Of a stretch of DNA of 64,000 nt, positions 43,658 through 51,181 are shown piece by piece (the stretch's first letter is position 1; every line of letters begins with the position of its first letter). The translations under genes and the position numbers were made by a program. Origin of the DNA: JBDHWI01 sp964590135 (GTDB lineage Bacteria > Chloroflexota > Anaerolineae > J036 > Brachytrichaceae); assembly GCA_964590135.1 (NCBI GenBank), contig CAZPVX010000010.1:62001-126000 (forward strand). The letters are read 5' to 3'. The notes beneath the pieces were generated by a model. The model was not told where the DNA came from. It searched no databases and saw only the letters and a program-made list of their open reading frames with translations.

Positions 43658-44635
43658 GTGAGTGACGAAAATCTCGAAGTTCCAGTTGCCGATAGCGCGC
43701 CCGCCGCCGACGCGCCCCTGACCCTCGAAACCTTGAAGCCGCGCCAGGCGCTCAAGGGCAAGGTCACGCGCGTAGAACTGGGCGGCGCATTTGTCGATGT
43801 CGGCGTTGGCGTGGATGGCTTCATCCACATCTCGCAACTGTCGCAGGGCGATCAGCCTGTGACGCGGGTGGCGGATGTGTTGAAGGCCGGCGATGAAATT
43901 GACGTCTTCGTCAATAAGGTGAACGTTGCGCGCAAGCGCATCGACCTCACCACGCATCGCCCCGCCGAATTCGGCTGGGACAATTTGCAAATCGGCGAGA
44001 AGTTGGCCGGCGTCAAGGTGGTCTCGGTTGAGAGCTTTGGCGTCTTTGTCGACTTCGACGGCCCCAAGCATGGCCTGATCCCCTTCAATCTGATGCCAAA
44101 GGGCGATCGCCCCAAAGTCGGCGACATGATCGACGATACGTGGGTGGTGGAAGTGGATGAAGCCAAGCGCCGCATCGGGCTGACGATGATCGAGCCGCCG
44201 GCGCTGCCGTGGGAGCGCATCCGCAAGGGTGAGAAATTCACCGGCACCGTGACCCGCGTCGAGCGCAACAGCGCCTACATCGACATCGGCGCAGAGCGCG
44301 ATGGCATGGTGCGCGCCTCAGCCATGAACATGAGCTTCGTGGACATGCATGCCCTCGTCAGCGAGGGCGAGCATGTGACCGTGCGCGTGACCAAGGTGGA
44401 CCCGGGCAAGCGCCAGATCGATCTGGCGCTGGACAATGTGAACCCCGATGACTATTCGCTGTCATCCGGCCCCGAGGAAGAGCTCAGCCCGTTCGCGGCA
44501 GCCTTTGCCCGCGCCCAGCGCATCAAGCGCGCACAGACGGCATCTGAGGCCGGCGACCGCCCCGTGAAGAAGAGCAACCCGCAGAACGAACTGCTCGATC
44601 GCACCCTGCAGCAGATGCAGGAAGCGAAGAAGTGA
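43658..44635 (+). CDS. rpsA: 30S ribosomal protein S1 homologue (three S1 domains)
   Basis: 325 residues from GTG 43658 (VSDENLEVP), chosen because AGAGGACG sits at the right spacing; the frame is open upstream to 43556, but this overlaps the promoter -10 region. Three OB-fold S1 domains are visible: LKGKVTRVELGGAFVDVGVG..DGFIHISQL, then LAGVKVVSVESFGVFVDFD, then FTGTVTRVERNSAYIDIGAERDG. Function: mRNA binding on the 30S subunit during initiation. Only three domains, against four to six in Proteobacteria, but common in Gram-positive-like lineages. It heads a plus-strand series with lysS. Confidence 0.9.
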   Translation: MSDENLEVPVADSAPAADAPLTLETLKPRQALKGKVTRVELGGAFVDVGVGVDGFIHISQLSQGDQPVTRVADVLKAGDEIDVFVNKVNVARKRIDLTTHRPAEFGWDNLQIGEKLAGVKVVSVESFGVFVDFDGPKHGLIPFNLMPKGDRPKVGDMIDDTWVVEVDEAKRRIGLTMIEPPALPWERIRKGEKFTGTVTRVERNSAYIDIGAERDGMVRASAMNMSFVDMHALVSEGEHVTVRVTKVDPGKRQIDLALDNVNPDDYSLSSGPEEELSPFAAAFARAQRIKRAQTASEAGDRPVKKSNPQNELLDRTLQQMQEAKK

Positions 44636-44642
44636 TTTTGGG

Positions 44643-44718
44643 TTTTGAATTGCGGATTGCGGACTTTGGATCGTGACGTTCCATCCATAATCCGCAATCC
44701 GCAATCCGCAATCCAAAA
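44643..44718. repeat. Inverted/tandem AATCCGC repeat upstream of lysS
   Basis: TTTTGAATTGCGGATTGCGG (44643-44662) is the reverse complement, with one mismatch, of 44699-44718. The right arm consists of tandem 7-base AATCCGC-type units and runs into the lysS start codon. The structure could fold as a long hairpin that ends the S1 message or masks the lysS start. A shorter run of the same AATCCGCAA units occurs before the PLP-enzyme gene near 9117-9140. Confidence 0.6.
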
Positions 44719-46253
44719 TGGAACTCACAGAAGTCGAACGTGAGCGGCTGGCGAAGCTTGAGCGGCTTCGCGCCGCCGGCGTCGATCCTTACCCTCCGCG
44801 CGCCCAATTCGTTCGCGAACGCGTGCTGGCTGCGCGCGCCCTCGATCTTGCGCTTGCCACAGCCGAAAATCACGCCGGCGACTCGGAGATTGCAGTGCTT
44901 GGCCGCGTCGTCGCCAGGCGCGTGATGGGCAAGGCAGCATTTCTCGGCGTCGAAGACGGCAGCGGGCGCATCCAGTTCTTCGCCCGCGTCGGCGATGATT
45001 CCATCAGCAAGGAATCTTTCGATCTGTTGAAGGAGATCGACCTCGGCGACTTCATTGAGGCGCGCGGCGTGCCGATGGTGACGAAGACCGGCGAGCCGTC
45101 GCTGCGGGTGACTGCGTGGAACCTGATCAGCAAGTCGCTCAGTCCGCTGCCCATTGCCAAGGAAGAGAAACAGGCCGACGGCAGCATGGTGCGCCATAGC
45201 GCATTCACCAATCCAGAGCTGCGCTACCGCCAGCGCTACACCGATCTGGCGGTGAACCCCGAAGTGCGCGAGGTGTTCATCCTGCGCGCAAAGATCATCA
45301 AGGCCATTCGCAATTTTCTAGATGGCAATGATTTCCTTGAGGTGGAGACGCCGGTGTTGCAGCCGATCTATGGCGGCGCGGCGGCGAAACCCTTCACCAC
45401 GCACCACAACCAGCTCGATCAAGACTTGTTTTTGCGCATCTCGTTTGAGTTGTATCTGAAGCGCCTGTTGGTCGGCAATTTGGAGCGCGTGTATGAGTTG
45501 GGGCGCGATTTTCGCAACGAGGGTGTAAGTTTCAAGCACAACCCCGAATTCACGATGCTGGAGTTCTATGCGGCATACATGGACATGTATGACGTGATGG
45601 ACCTGACCGAGCGGATGTTGCAGCATGTGGCGCGCGAGGTGCTGCCGGCGTCCGCTGAGGGTAAGACGCAATTTCGCGGCCACACCATCGAATGGCTCAA
45701 GCCGTTCAAGCGCATCAAGCTGCGCGATGCCATTCTGGAAAAGACCGGCATCGATTACACGCATTTCCCTGACCTTGAATCGCTGGTCGACGAAGTGGTG
45801 CGCCTCAAGCTGTTGACGCCAGACGCAGTGAAGGGCAAGCCGTGGGGCAAGATCGTGGATGCGTTGATCGGCGACTATGTTGAGAAAGACTTGATCGCGC
45901 CGACGTTCTTGTATGCATACCCGCGCGACATCTCGCCGTTTGCGAAGAGCGTCGCCGGCGACCCTGGCACGGTCGAGCGTTTTGAGGGTTTCATCGGCGG
46001 CGCGGAAATTTGCAACGCCTTCACCGAATTGAACGACCCGCTCGATCAGCGCGCGCGCTTTCTGGCTGAAGCGTATAACGCCGAAGAGGGCGAGGCGAAT
46101 CCGGTGGATGACGACTATGTGCGGGCGCTGATGGTTGGCATGCCCAACGCCGGTGGCTTTGGCATGGGCATCGACCGGCTGGTGATGATGTTTGCCAACA
46201 AAGACTCGATCCGCGAAGTGCTGCTCTTCCCTGCGCTGCGCAAGGATGAGTGA
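44718..46253 (+). CDS. lysS: Lysyl-tRNA synthetase, class II
   Basis: 511 residues. N-terminal OB-fold tRNA-anticodon domain, then class II core: motif 1 region LRAKIIKAIRNFLDGNDFLEV, motif 2 FRNEGVSFKHNPEFTMLEFY, and motif 3 GFGMGIDRLVMMFANK. GGAAAKPFTTHHN is the Lys-site segment. It attaches Lys to tRNA-Lys in the cytoplasm using ATP. Length and order are typical. Only three bases separate its stop from the next gene start (cytidine deaminase), so the two may be translated together. Confidence 0.97.
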   Translation: MELTEVERERLAKLERLRAAGVDPYPPRAQFVRERVLAARALDLALATAENHAGDSEIAVLGRVVARRVMGKAAFLGVEDGSGRIQFFARVGDDSISKESFDLLKEIDLGDFIEARGVPMVTKTGEPSLRVTAWNLISKSLSPLPIAKEEKQADGSMVRHSAFTNPELRYRQRYTDLAVNPEVREVFILRAKIIKAIRNFLDGNDFLEVETPVLQPIYGGAAAKPFTTHHNQLDQDLFLRISFELYLKRLLVGNLERVYELGRDFRNEGVSFKHNPEFTMLEFYAAYMDMYDVMDLTERMLQHVAREVLPASAEGKTQFRGHTIEWLKPFKRIKLRDAILEKTGIDYTHFPDLESLVDEVVRLKLLTPDAVKGKPWGKIVDALIGDYVEKDLIAPTFLYAYPRDISPFAKSVAGDPGTVERFEGFIGGAEICNAFTELNDPLDQRARFLAEAYNAEEGEANPVDDDYVRALMVGMPNAGGFGMGIDRLVMMFANKDSIREVLLFPALRKDE

Positions 46254-46256
46254 CCG

Positions 46257-46655
46257 ATGGATTTTGACGAACTGTGCGCGCGCGCAAAGTCGGTGATCCG
46301 CCCTCGCCGGCTCTCAGACGACGCTGATGCCGGCGGGGTCGGCGCTGCCTTGTTGACCGAACGTGGCGCGGTGTATGTCGGGGTGTGCATTGACACGGCC
46401 TGCTCGATGGGATTTTGTGCAGAGCATGCCGCGGCTGCCGCGATGGTGACCGCCGGCGAAAATCGCGTCGTCAAGATGGTCGCTGTGAATTGGGATGGCG
46501 GCATTTTGCCGCCCTGTGGCCGCTGCCGCGAGTTTATCAGCCAGCTTCATCCGGAGAACTTCAAGGCCGAAGTCCTGGTTGGCGCCGGGCAGGTTGTCAC
46601 GCTGCGCGAACTGTTGCCGCACGACTGGCGTGAATCACTCAGGTCAACTGGCTGA
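46257..46655 (+). CDS. Cytidine deaminase-like protein
   Basis: 132 residues with the zinc-dependent deaminase signature: GFCAEHAAAAAMV (Cys zinc ligand and catalytic Glu) and LPPCGRCREFISQ (two more Cys ligands). GAALLTERGAVYVGVCID is the preceding sheet. Homotetrameric cytidine/deoxycytidine deaminases and blasticidin-S deaminases share this pattern; I cannot separate them by eye. It follows lysS by 3 bases. There is a gap of 86 bases to the convergent SIS gene with no feature seen. Confidence 0.88.
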   Translation: MDFDELCARAKSVIRPRRLSDDADAGGVGAALLTERGAVYVGVCIDTACSMGFCAEHAAAAAMVTAGENRVVKMVAVNWDGGILPPCGRCREFISQLHPENFKAEVLVGAGQVVTLRELLPHDWRESLRSTG

Positions 46656-46741
46656 AGCAATGCTGCCGCCGCTCTGGGACAGCATCAATGTTGATGTCAA
46701 TCTCCTGTCGTTAGCCTTCCAAGCCATCGCGCTTCAAGTAT

Positions 46742-47809
46742 TTAGTGCGTCACGGTGACTTTGGTGACGCCGCGCGAGACATCCGGGTTGTGGCCGCGCT
46801 TGATGCTGAGGTGCATGGCGAAGAGCTGGCCGGCGACAATGAAGGGGACATTTGCCAGCAGGCTCGGCATCTCGCCAATTTCCAACACGTGCAGCGCGCC
46901 CTCGCCGGCTTGCAGATTCTTTGTCGCCGCTGCTGCCGGCGATGTGCTGAGACACAGCACGTTGCCGCCGCGCTGCAGCACACGCTGCACGAATTGCAGC
47001 GTCATCTCCAGCGTTTCATCATGATTGAGCAGCACCATCATCGGGTAGCCCGGCTCGATCATCGCCAGTGGCCCATGCAGGAAATCTGCCGCAGAGTAGG
47101 CCTGCGCCGCGATGAAGCAAGTCTCTTTCAGCTTCAGCGCGATCTCCTCTGACGCGCCATAGGTGTAGCCGCGTCCGATCACGACCACGCGCTCGATGCC
47201 TTCCCATGCTTGTGCGGCATGCGCCAGCGCGCCATCCAGCTTCAGCACGTTTGTCACATAGGCCGGCAACATCTGTAAATCATTTTTTAAGGTGGATTGT
47301 GGCTCGAGGTTCGCCGCGAGCAGCGCATAGGCAGCGCACTGGCCGGTGACGGTCTTCGTTGCGGCCAGCGCCTTCTCCACTCCGGCGTTCAGTAGCAACA
47401 CGTGGTCGGCTGCCTGCGTCATGGGCGAGCCGGCGGTGTTGGTGATGGCGAGCGTCACAGCGCTCTGTTTGCGCCCCTCATCCAGCACCGCGATCACATC
47501 GGCAGCTGCGCCGCTCTGCGATACGCCGATGACCAGCGAGTTGCGCAGGCGCGGCGGCGTGTTGTAGAGGGTGTAGAGCGATGGCGCGGCCAGCGCGGTC
47601 GGCAGGCCAGCCAGCCCTTCCAACAGATAGCGGCCATATGTGGAGGCGTTGTCGCTGCTGCCGCGCGCAGCCAGCATGGCGAAGTTGCAATTGCGCGCGG
47701 CTTGCGCCACCGGTTGCAGCACGGCGCCGGCGTGGTTGATCAACTGCTGCAGCGTCTCGGGTTGCTCAAAGATTTCTGCGCGCATGTGCGCGCCGGCTGG
47801 ATTAGTCAT
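46742..47809 (-). CDS. Double-SIS-domain sugar-phosphate isomerase/deaminase-like protein
   Basis: 355 residues with two SIS domains, like the isomerase half of glucosamine-6-phosphate synthase (GlmS) or AgaS, without the glutaminase half. First SIS: MLAARGSSDNASTYGRYLLE and NSLVIGVSQSGAAADVIAVL; second: RVVVIGRGYTYGASEEIAL and a tail with GHNPDVSRGVTKVTVTH. GVSQSG is the phosphosugar-binding loop. A probable amino-sugar phosphate isomerase or deaminase in the cytoplasm. Its ATG overlaps the TAA of a broken hydrolase gene on the same strand, which suggests the two were once translated together. Confidence 0.88.
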   Translation of the reverse strand: MTNPAGAHMRAEIFEQPETLQQLINHAGAVLQPVAQAARNCNFAMLAARGSSDNASTYGRYLLEGLAGLPTALAAPSLYTLYNTPPRLRNSLVIGVSQSGAAADVIAVLDEGRKQSAVTLAITNTAGSPMTQAADHVLLLNAGVEKALAATKTVTGQCAAYALLAANLEPQSTLKNDLQMLPAYVTNVLKLDGALAHAAQAWEGIERVVVIGRGYTYGASEEIALKLKETCFIAAQAYSAADFLHGPLAMIEPGYPMMVLLNHDETLEMTLQFVQRVLQRGGNVLCLSTSPAAAATKNLQAGEGALHVLEIGEMPSLLANVPFIVAGQLFAMHLSIKRGHNPDVSRGVTKVTVTH

Positions 47810-47993
47810 GGAGAAACTCGTTGAGGATGCGATTGAATTTATCCGGTCGCTCGCGTTGCGGCCAGTGACTGCAATTATCCATCACCTGCACTTGCGCATG
47901 CAGCATGCGTCGCGCGGTCTCTTGCGCATCGCCGGCGACGCCAGCGCGTCTTTATCACCGTGAATGAAGCAGGCGGGCGCAGTGATCTCATGC
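47802..47993 (-). pseudogene. C-terminal remnant of an alpha/beta hydrolase, frameshifted
   Basis: On the minus strand, one frame reads ITAPACFIHGDKDALASP (the strand carrying the catalytic Asp of alpha/beta hydrolases, FIHGDxD) and after a one-base shift another continues QETARRMLHAQVQVMDNC, SHWPQRERPDKFNRILNEF and LHD to a TAA at 47802-47804. The SHW/P turn carries the catalytic His of the family. The N-terminal two thirds of such a protein are absent between here and 48026. So this is a truncated, shifted relic whose stop codon overlaps the SIS gene's start. No sequence for its nucleophile elbow was found. Confidence 0.7.
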
Positions 47994-48025
47994 CGGCGAT
48001 GTTGACGACGAGAAAAACAGGTGAT

Positions 48026-48361
48026 TCATTGACCCTGCATCTGTTTCTCTGCAAGGTCATCGCGCACCGCGCGCTTCATCGGGATGCCGAGCCGGTAAGC
48101 TGCTGAGCCGAGCGCATGCGAGACGACCGGGCCGGCAATCGCGAGCAGCGCGATCATGACCAGCGCCTTGCCCCACACCCCCGGCAGGGTGATGGCCGCT
48201 GCGACGAGCAGCAGGATCACCCCGAACGTGCTGACCTTGCCGGTGGCGTGCAGCCGCGCAAGCGCATCCGGCAAGCGCAGCATGCCGATGATGCCGATGA
48301 TTGAAAATGCCGTGCCGGTCAGCACCGCGAGGATGGCGAGGAGATAGCCGATGGTTTCCAT
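48026..48361 (-). CDS. mrpG: Mrp Na+/H+ antiporter subunit G
   Basis: 111 residues from ATG 48361 (METIGYLLAI); an in-frame longer frame is open up to 48442 but would overlap mrpF deeply. Three membrane segments typical of MnhG/MrpG: YLLAILAVLTGTAFSIIGIIG, STFGVILLLVAAAITLPG and ALVMIALLAIAGPVVSHALG, with LRLPDALARLHATGKV between them. Last gene of the mrp operon; one base after the mrpF stop. Confidence 0.92.
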   Translation of the reverse strand: METIGYLLAILAVLTGTAFSIIGIIGMLRLPDALARLHATGKVSTFGVILLLVAAAITLPGVWGKALVMIALLAIAGPVVSHALGSAAYRLGIPMKRAVRDDLAEKQMQGQ

Positions 48362-48362
48362 G

Positions 48363-48638
48363 TCAAAACATCTGCCTGTTTGCGATGTAACGCGCAAGCG
48401 CGATGGTGCCGATGAAGCCGAGCGCAGCCAGGCCAAGCGCAAGGTCGATGAAGCGCTGATTACCGCTGTCGATGGCGATGATGATGAAGATCGCCAGCAC
48501 GAGTGTAGCGATCAAGTCGGCAGCCAGCAGACGGTCGATGACGTTTTCGCCGCGCCACACGCGCCACACGCACACCACAATCAAGCCGATGTGAATCACC
48601 AGTGAGATGAGCAGGATGATATTTAGCAGCTCTTTCAT
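48363..48638 (-). CDS. mrpF: Mrp Na+/H+ antiporter subunit F
   Basis: 91 residues from ATG 48638 (MKELLNIILLISLVIHIG). Three membrane segments and the MrpF pattern WRGENVIDRLLAADLIATLVL, with the conserved Asp-Arg-Leu-x-Ala-x-Asp core and a following AIDSGNQRFIDLALGLAALG. It is an accessory subunit of the hetero-oligomeric antiporter in the cytoplasmic membrane. Confidence 0.92.
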   Translation of the reverse strand: MKELLNIILLISLVIHIGLIVVCVWRVWRGENVIDRLLAADLIATLVLAIFIIIAIDSGNQRFIDLALGLAALGFIGTIALARYIANRQMF

Positions 48639-48711
48639 TCTGAAACGGCAAATTGAGAAGCGTGAATTTTGTTTGACGCGACATGTGGCATTCAAAATCC
48701 ACAACTCAAAA

Positions 48712-49191
48712 TCAGTCGAAGATTTTCTCCAGCATTTCGCGGCGTTTGGCTTGCGCAGCGTCTGCGCCGGCGCTGCTGCTCACGGCATCCAGGCAATGCG
48801 TGTACATCGTGCCATCATCGCCAATCTCGATCACCATTTCGCCCGGCGTAATGGTGATGGCGTGCGCGCTGAGCGCGGCGCCAAGCTCGCTTGTCATGCC
48901 GGACTTGATGGCGATGATGCCGGGTCGGACGGGCAGTTTTGGATCCAGCACGATGCGCGCGACGTTGATGCCGCTGCGTATCACATCCAGGGCGAGCAGG
49001 GTGACATAGACGAAAAAGGCAACGATGCCCTGCGGCAGCCGGCGCAGCGGCGCATGTGTGCGCTTCGGCCGGGTCAACACCGCCACGCCGGCGCCGATCA
49101 ACAGGCCGACGACGATGTTCGGCATCTCAAGATTCATCGTCAATGCCAGATAGATCAGCAGCGAAAGGATGATTGTTCGCAAGTAGGCCAT
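48712..49191 (-). CDS. mrpE: Mrp Na+/H+ antiporter subunit E
   Basis: 159 residues. MrpE-type: two or three N-terminal membrane segments (YLRTIILSLLIYLALTMNLE, IVVGLLIGAGVAVL, FFVYVTLLALDVIRSG), then the cytoplasmic part GIIAIKSGMTSELGAALSA, ITITPGEMVIEIGDDGTMYT with HCLDA. GE at TPGEMV is the family's conserved turn. Follows mrpD by 33 bases. Confidence 0.92.
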   Translation of the reverse strand: MAYLRTIILSLLIYLALTMNLEMPNIVVGLLIGAGVAVLTRPKRTHAPLRRLPQGIVAFFVYVTLLALDVIRSGINVARIVLDPKLPVRPGIIAIKSGMTSELGAALSAHAITITPGEMVIEIGDDGTMYTHCLDAVSSSAGADAAQAKRREMLEKIFD

Positions 49192-49224
49192 TTTTTAGAT
49201 CAGCAGCCAAGCATCGGGATCATT

Positions 49225-50787
49225 TCATTTTTCCCCGACAGGCCATGCAACACGGGATGATAGCGACTCTTTCATGACCGCCTGCACATATTTTTCTGGT
49301 GTGGAAATCCACGCGGCGGTGTCTTGTGCCAGCTTCACCAGCGGTCCGCCCCACAGACCGAAGAGCAGGCACAGCGCGATCAAGCCGGCCGGCGCAATCA
49401 ACGAATCGCCATGCGCCTTCACCTTGTCGCCGGCGTTGTCTGGCTCGAATGGCTCCCACCAGATTTTCATCAGCGCGCGGAACACATACACCATCGTCAT
49501 GATGCTGCTGACGCCGAGCAGCGCCAGCGGCAGCCAGAACGACGTCTCGCTGAGAGGGCCGGCTTGTGATGCGACCACGCCGCTTTGAAACAGCGTGAGC
49601 TTGCTGATGAAGCCGTTCATGGGTGGCAGGCCGGCGAGCGCCATGCCGCCCAGAAAAAACAGCACGCCGGCAATCTGCGCATATTTGCCCGTGCCTTTGA
49701 TCACGCTGAACGACGCGCTCTTCACCGGCGCGCGGCTGGCGAGGTAACCGCTGAGCATCAACATCGCGCTCTTGATCAGCGCGTGGTTGACCGTGAAGAT
49801 CAGCGCCGCGGCCAGCGAGAGCCGCGTGCCCCAGCCGATGCCGACGAGGATGAAGCCGATCTGCGCGAGCGTGGAGTAGGCAAACATGCGCTTGGCGTTG
49901 TGGGTGCCGGTTGCGCCGAAGCCGCCAAAGATGATGCCGACGATGCCGGCGACGATCAGCAACCCATTCAGCCAGGCCGCGTGCGGCACGATCAGCGTGG
50001 TCATGCGGAAGAACATATACACGCCCAGCTTGACGACAACGGATGACAGCATCGCCGAAACGGGCGTGGGCGCGGCGGTGTGAAAATCGGGCTGCCAGAA
50101 ATGGAACGGCACGATCGCGCTCTTGATCATGAAGGTGATGGTGAGGAACACGACGCCGGCGAACAGGATTGGCTCGCTGGGGCGCGCTGCAATGTGCCGC
50201 GCGAGGTCTGCCATGTTCAGCGTGCCATAGCCGATGTAGAGCGCGCCGATGCCGAACAGCAGGCAGAACGTTCCGAACACGTTGATCATGAAATATTTAT
50301 AGGCCGCTTCTGCGCCATAGCGGTCGTCACTGATGGCGGTCAGCACCGTGCCGGTAATTACAACCAGTTCGACCATGACGAAGAGGTTGAAGATATCGCC
50401 GGTCAACATGCCGCCGGTGAGGCCGGCGCACAGCGTGAGGAACAGCGGGTAAAACGTCGGATAGTGCGTGGCCTTGTCCTTGCTGCCCAGCGCATAGATG
50501 AGGCCGAACAGGAACACCACCTGCACCATCACCGCCATCGTCGTGCTCAACAGGTCGGCCACGATGCTGATGCCAAAGGGTGCCGGCCACGCGCCCATCT
50601 GAAAGACGAGCGGCTGGCCGGCGCTCGTCACCGTGAACAGCAGGAAGCTGCTCAGGATGAGCGCGGTCAGCATCGCGCCAAGCGCCCATAGTGATTGCAG
50701 GCGAAAGTTGCTGCGCAGCAGCAGGGCGATCACGGCGCCGGCCAGCAGCACGACGAAGGGCAGAATAGCCAGCAAGGTTTGCGTCAT
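49225..50787 (-). CDS. mrpD: Mrp Na+/H+ antiporter subunit D
   Basis: 520 residues, about 14 membrane segments, homologous to complex I antiporter subunits (NuoN/NuoM). Characteristic loops are GDIFNLFVMVELVVITGTVL (Glu in the proton path), MIKSAIVPFHFWQPDFHTAA (Lys and the following pore helix), GFGATGTHNAKRMFAYSTLAQIG and GLPPMNGFISKLTLFQSG. It pairs with MrpA as the two proton-translocating subunits. Follows mrpC by 59 bases. Confidence 0.95.
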   Translation of the reverse strand: MTQTLLAILPFVVLLAGAVIALLLRSNFRLQSLWALGAMLTALILSSFLLFTVTSAGQPLVFQMGAWPAPFGISIVADLLSTTMAVMVQVVFLFGLIYALGSKDKATHYPTFYPLFLTLCAGLTGGMLTGDIFNLFVMVELVVITGTVLTAISDDRYGAEAAYKYFMINVFGTFCLLFGIGALYIGYGTLNMADLARHIAARPSEPILFAGVVFLTITFMIKSAIVPFHFWQPDFHTAAPTPVSAMLSSVVVKLGVYMFFRMTTLIVPHAAWLNGLLIVAGIVGIIFGGFGATGTHNAKRMFAYSTLAQIGFILVGIGWGTRLSLAAALIFTVNHALIKSAMLMLSGYLASRAPVKSASFSVIKGTGKYAQIAGVLFFLGGMALAGLPPMNGFISKLTLFQSGVVASQAGPLSETSFWLPLALLGVSSIMTMVYVFRALMKIWWEPFEPDNAGDKVKAHGDSLIAPAGLIALCLLFGLWGGPLVKLAQDTAAWISTPEKYVQAVMKESLSSRVAWPVGEK

Positions 50788-50846
50788 TTCTGGTTGGTGA
50801 TCCCTCTGTGTTTGTGCGCTGATGTGAAAAGGGGAGCCGCAAATCG

Positions 50847-51179
50847 TCAGTTCGTAAGGCCCCTGATCTCATCGCTGTCGCCGGTGCGGTAGCGTGTGGA
50901 GATGACGAAGAGCGCCGCCAGCACGAATGAGAATCCGCCGAGGCTGATGACAATGGCGGTCAAGATGAGCGCCTGCGGCAAGGCATCGCTGCGCTGCCCG
51001 ATCGCCTTGGCATACGACTCGACCACGCCGTTGTATGCGCCGATGGACAGCAGAAACAGGTTTACTGCGTTCGAGATGATGACCATGCCAATGGCTGAGC
51101 GAATGACGTTGCGGCGCAGTAACTGGTAGATGCCCAACCCGAAAAGCGCGCCGATGGCGAGTGCAGAAATGATTTCCAT
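50847..51179 (-). CDS. mrpC: Mrp Na+/H+ antiporter subunit C
   Basis: 110 residues, NuoK-like, with three membrane segments: IISALAIGALFGLGIYQLL, IRSAIGMVIISNAVNLFLLS, and ILTAIVISLGGFSFVLAALF. The start is 2 bases after the mrpAB stop on the minus strand, so translation is coupled. Confidence 0.93.
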   Translation of the reverse strand: MEIISALAIGALFGLGIYQLLRRNVIRSAIGMVIISNAVNLFLLSIGAYNGVVESYAKAIGQRSDALPQALILTAIVISLGGFSFVLAALFVISTRYRTGDSDEIRGLTN

Positions 51180-51181
51180 GA

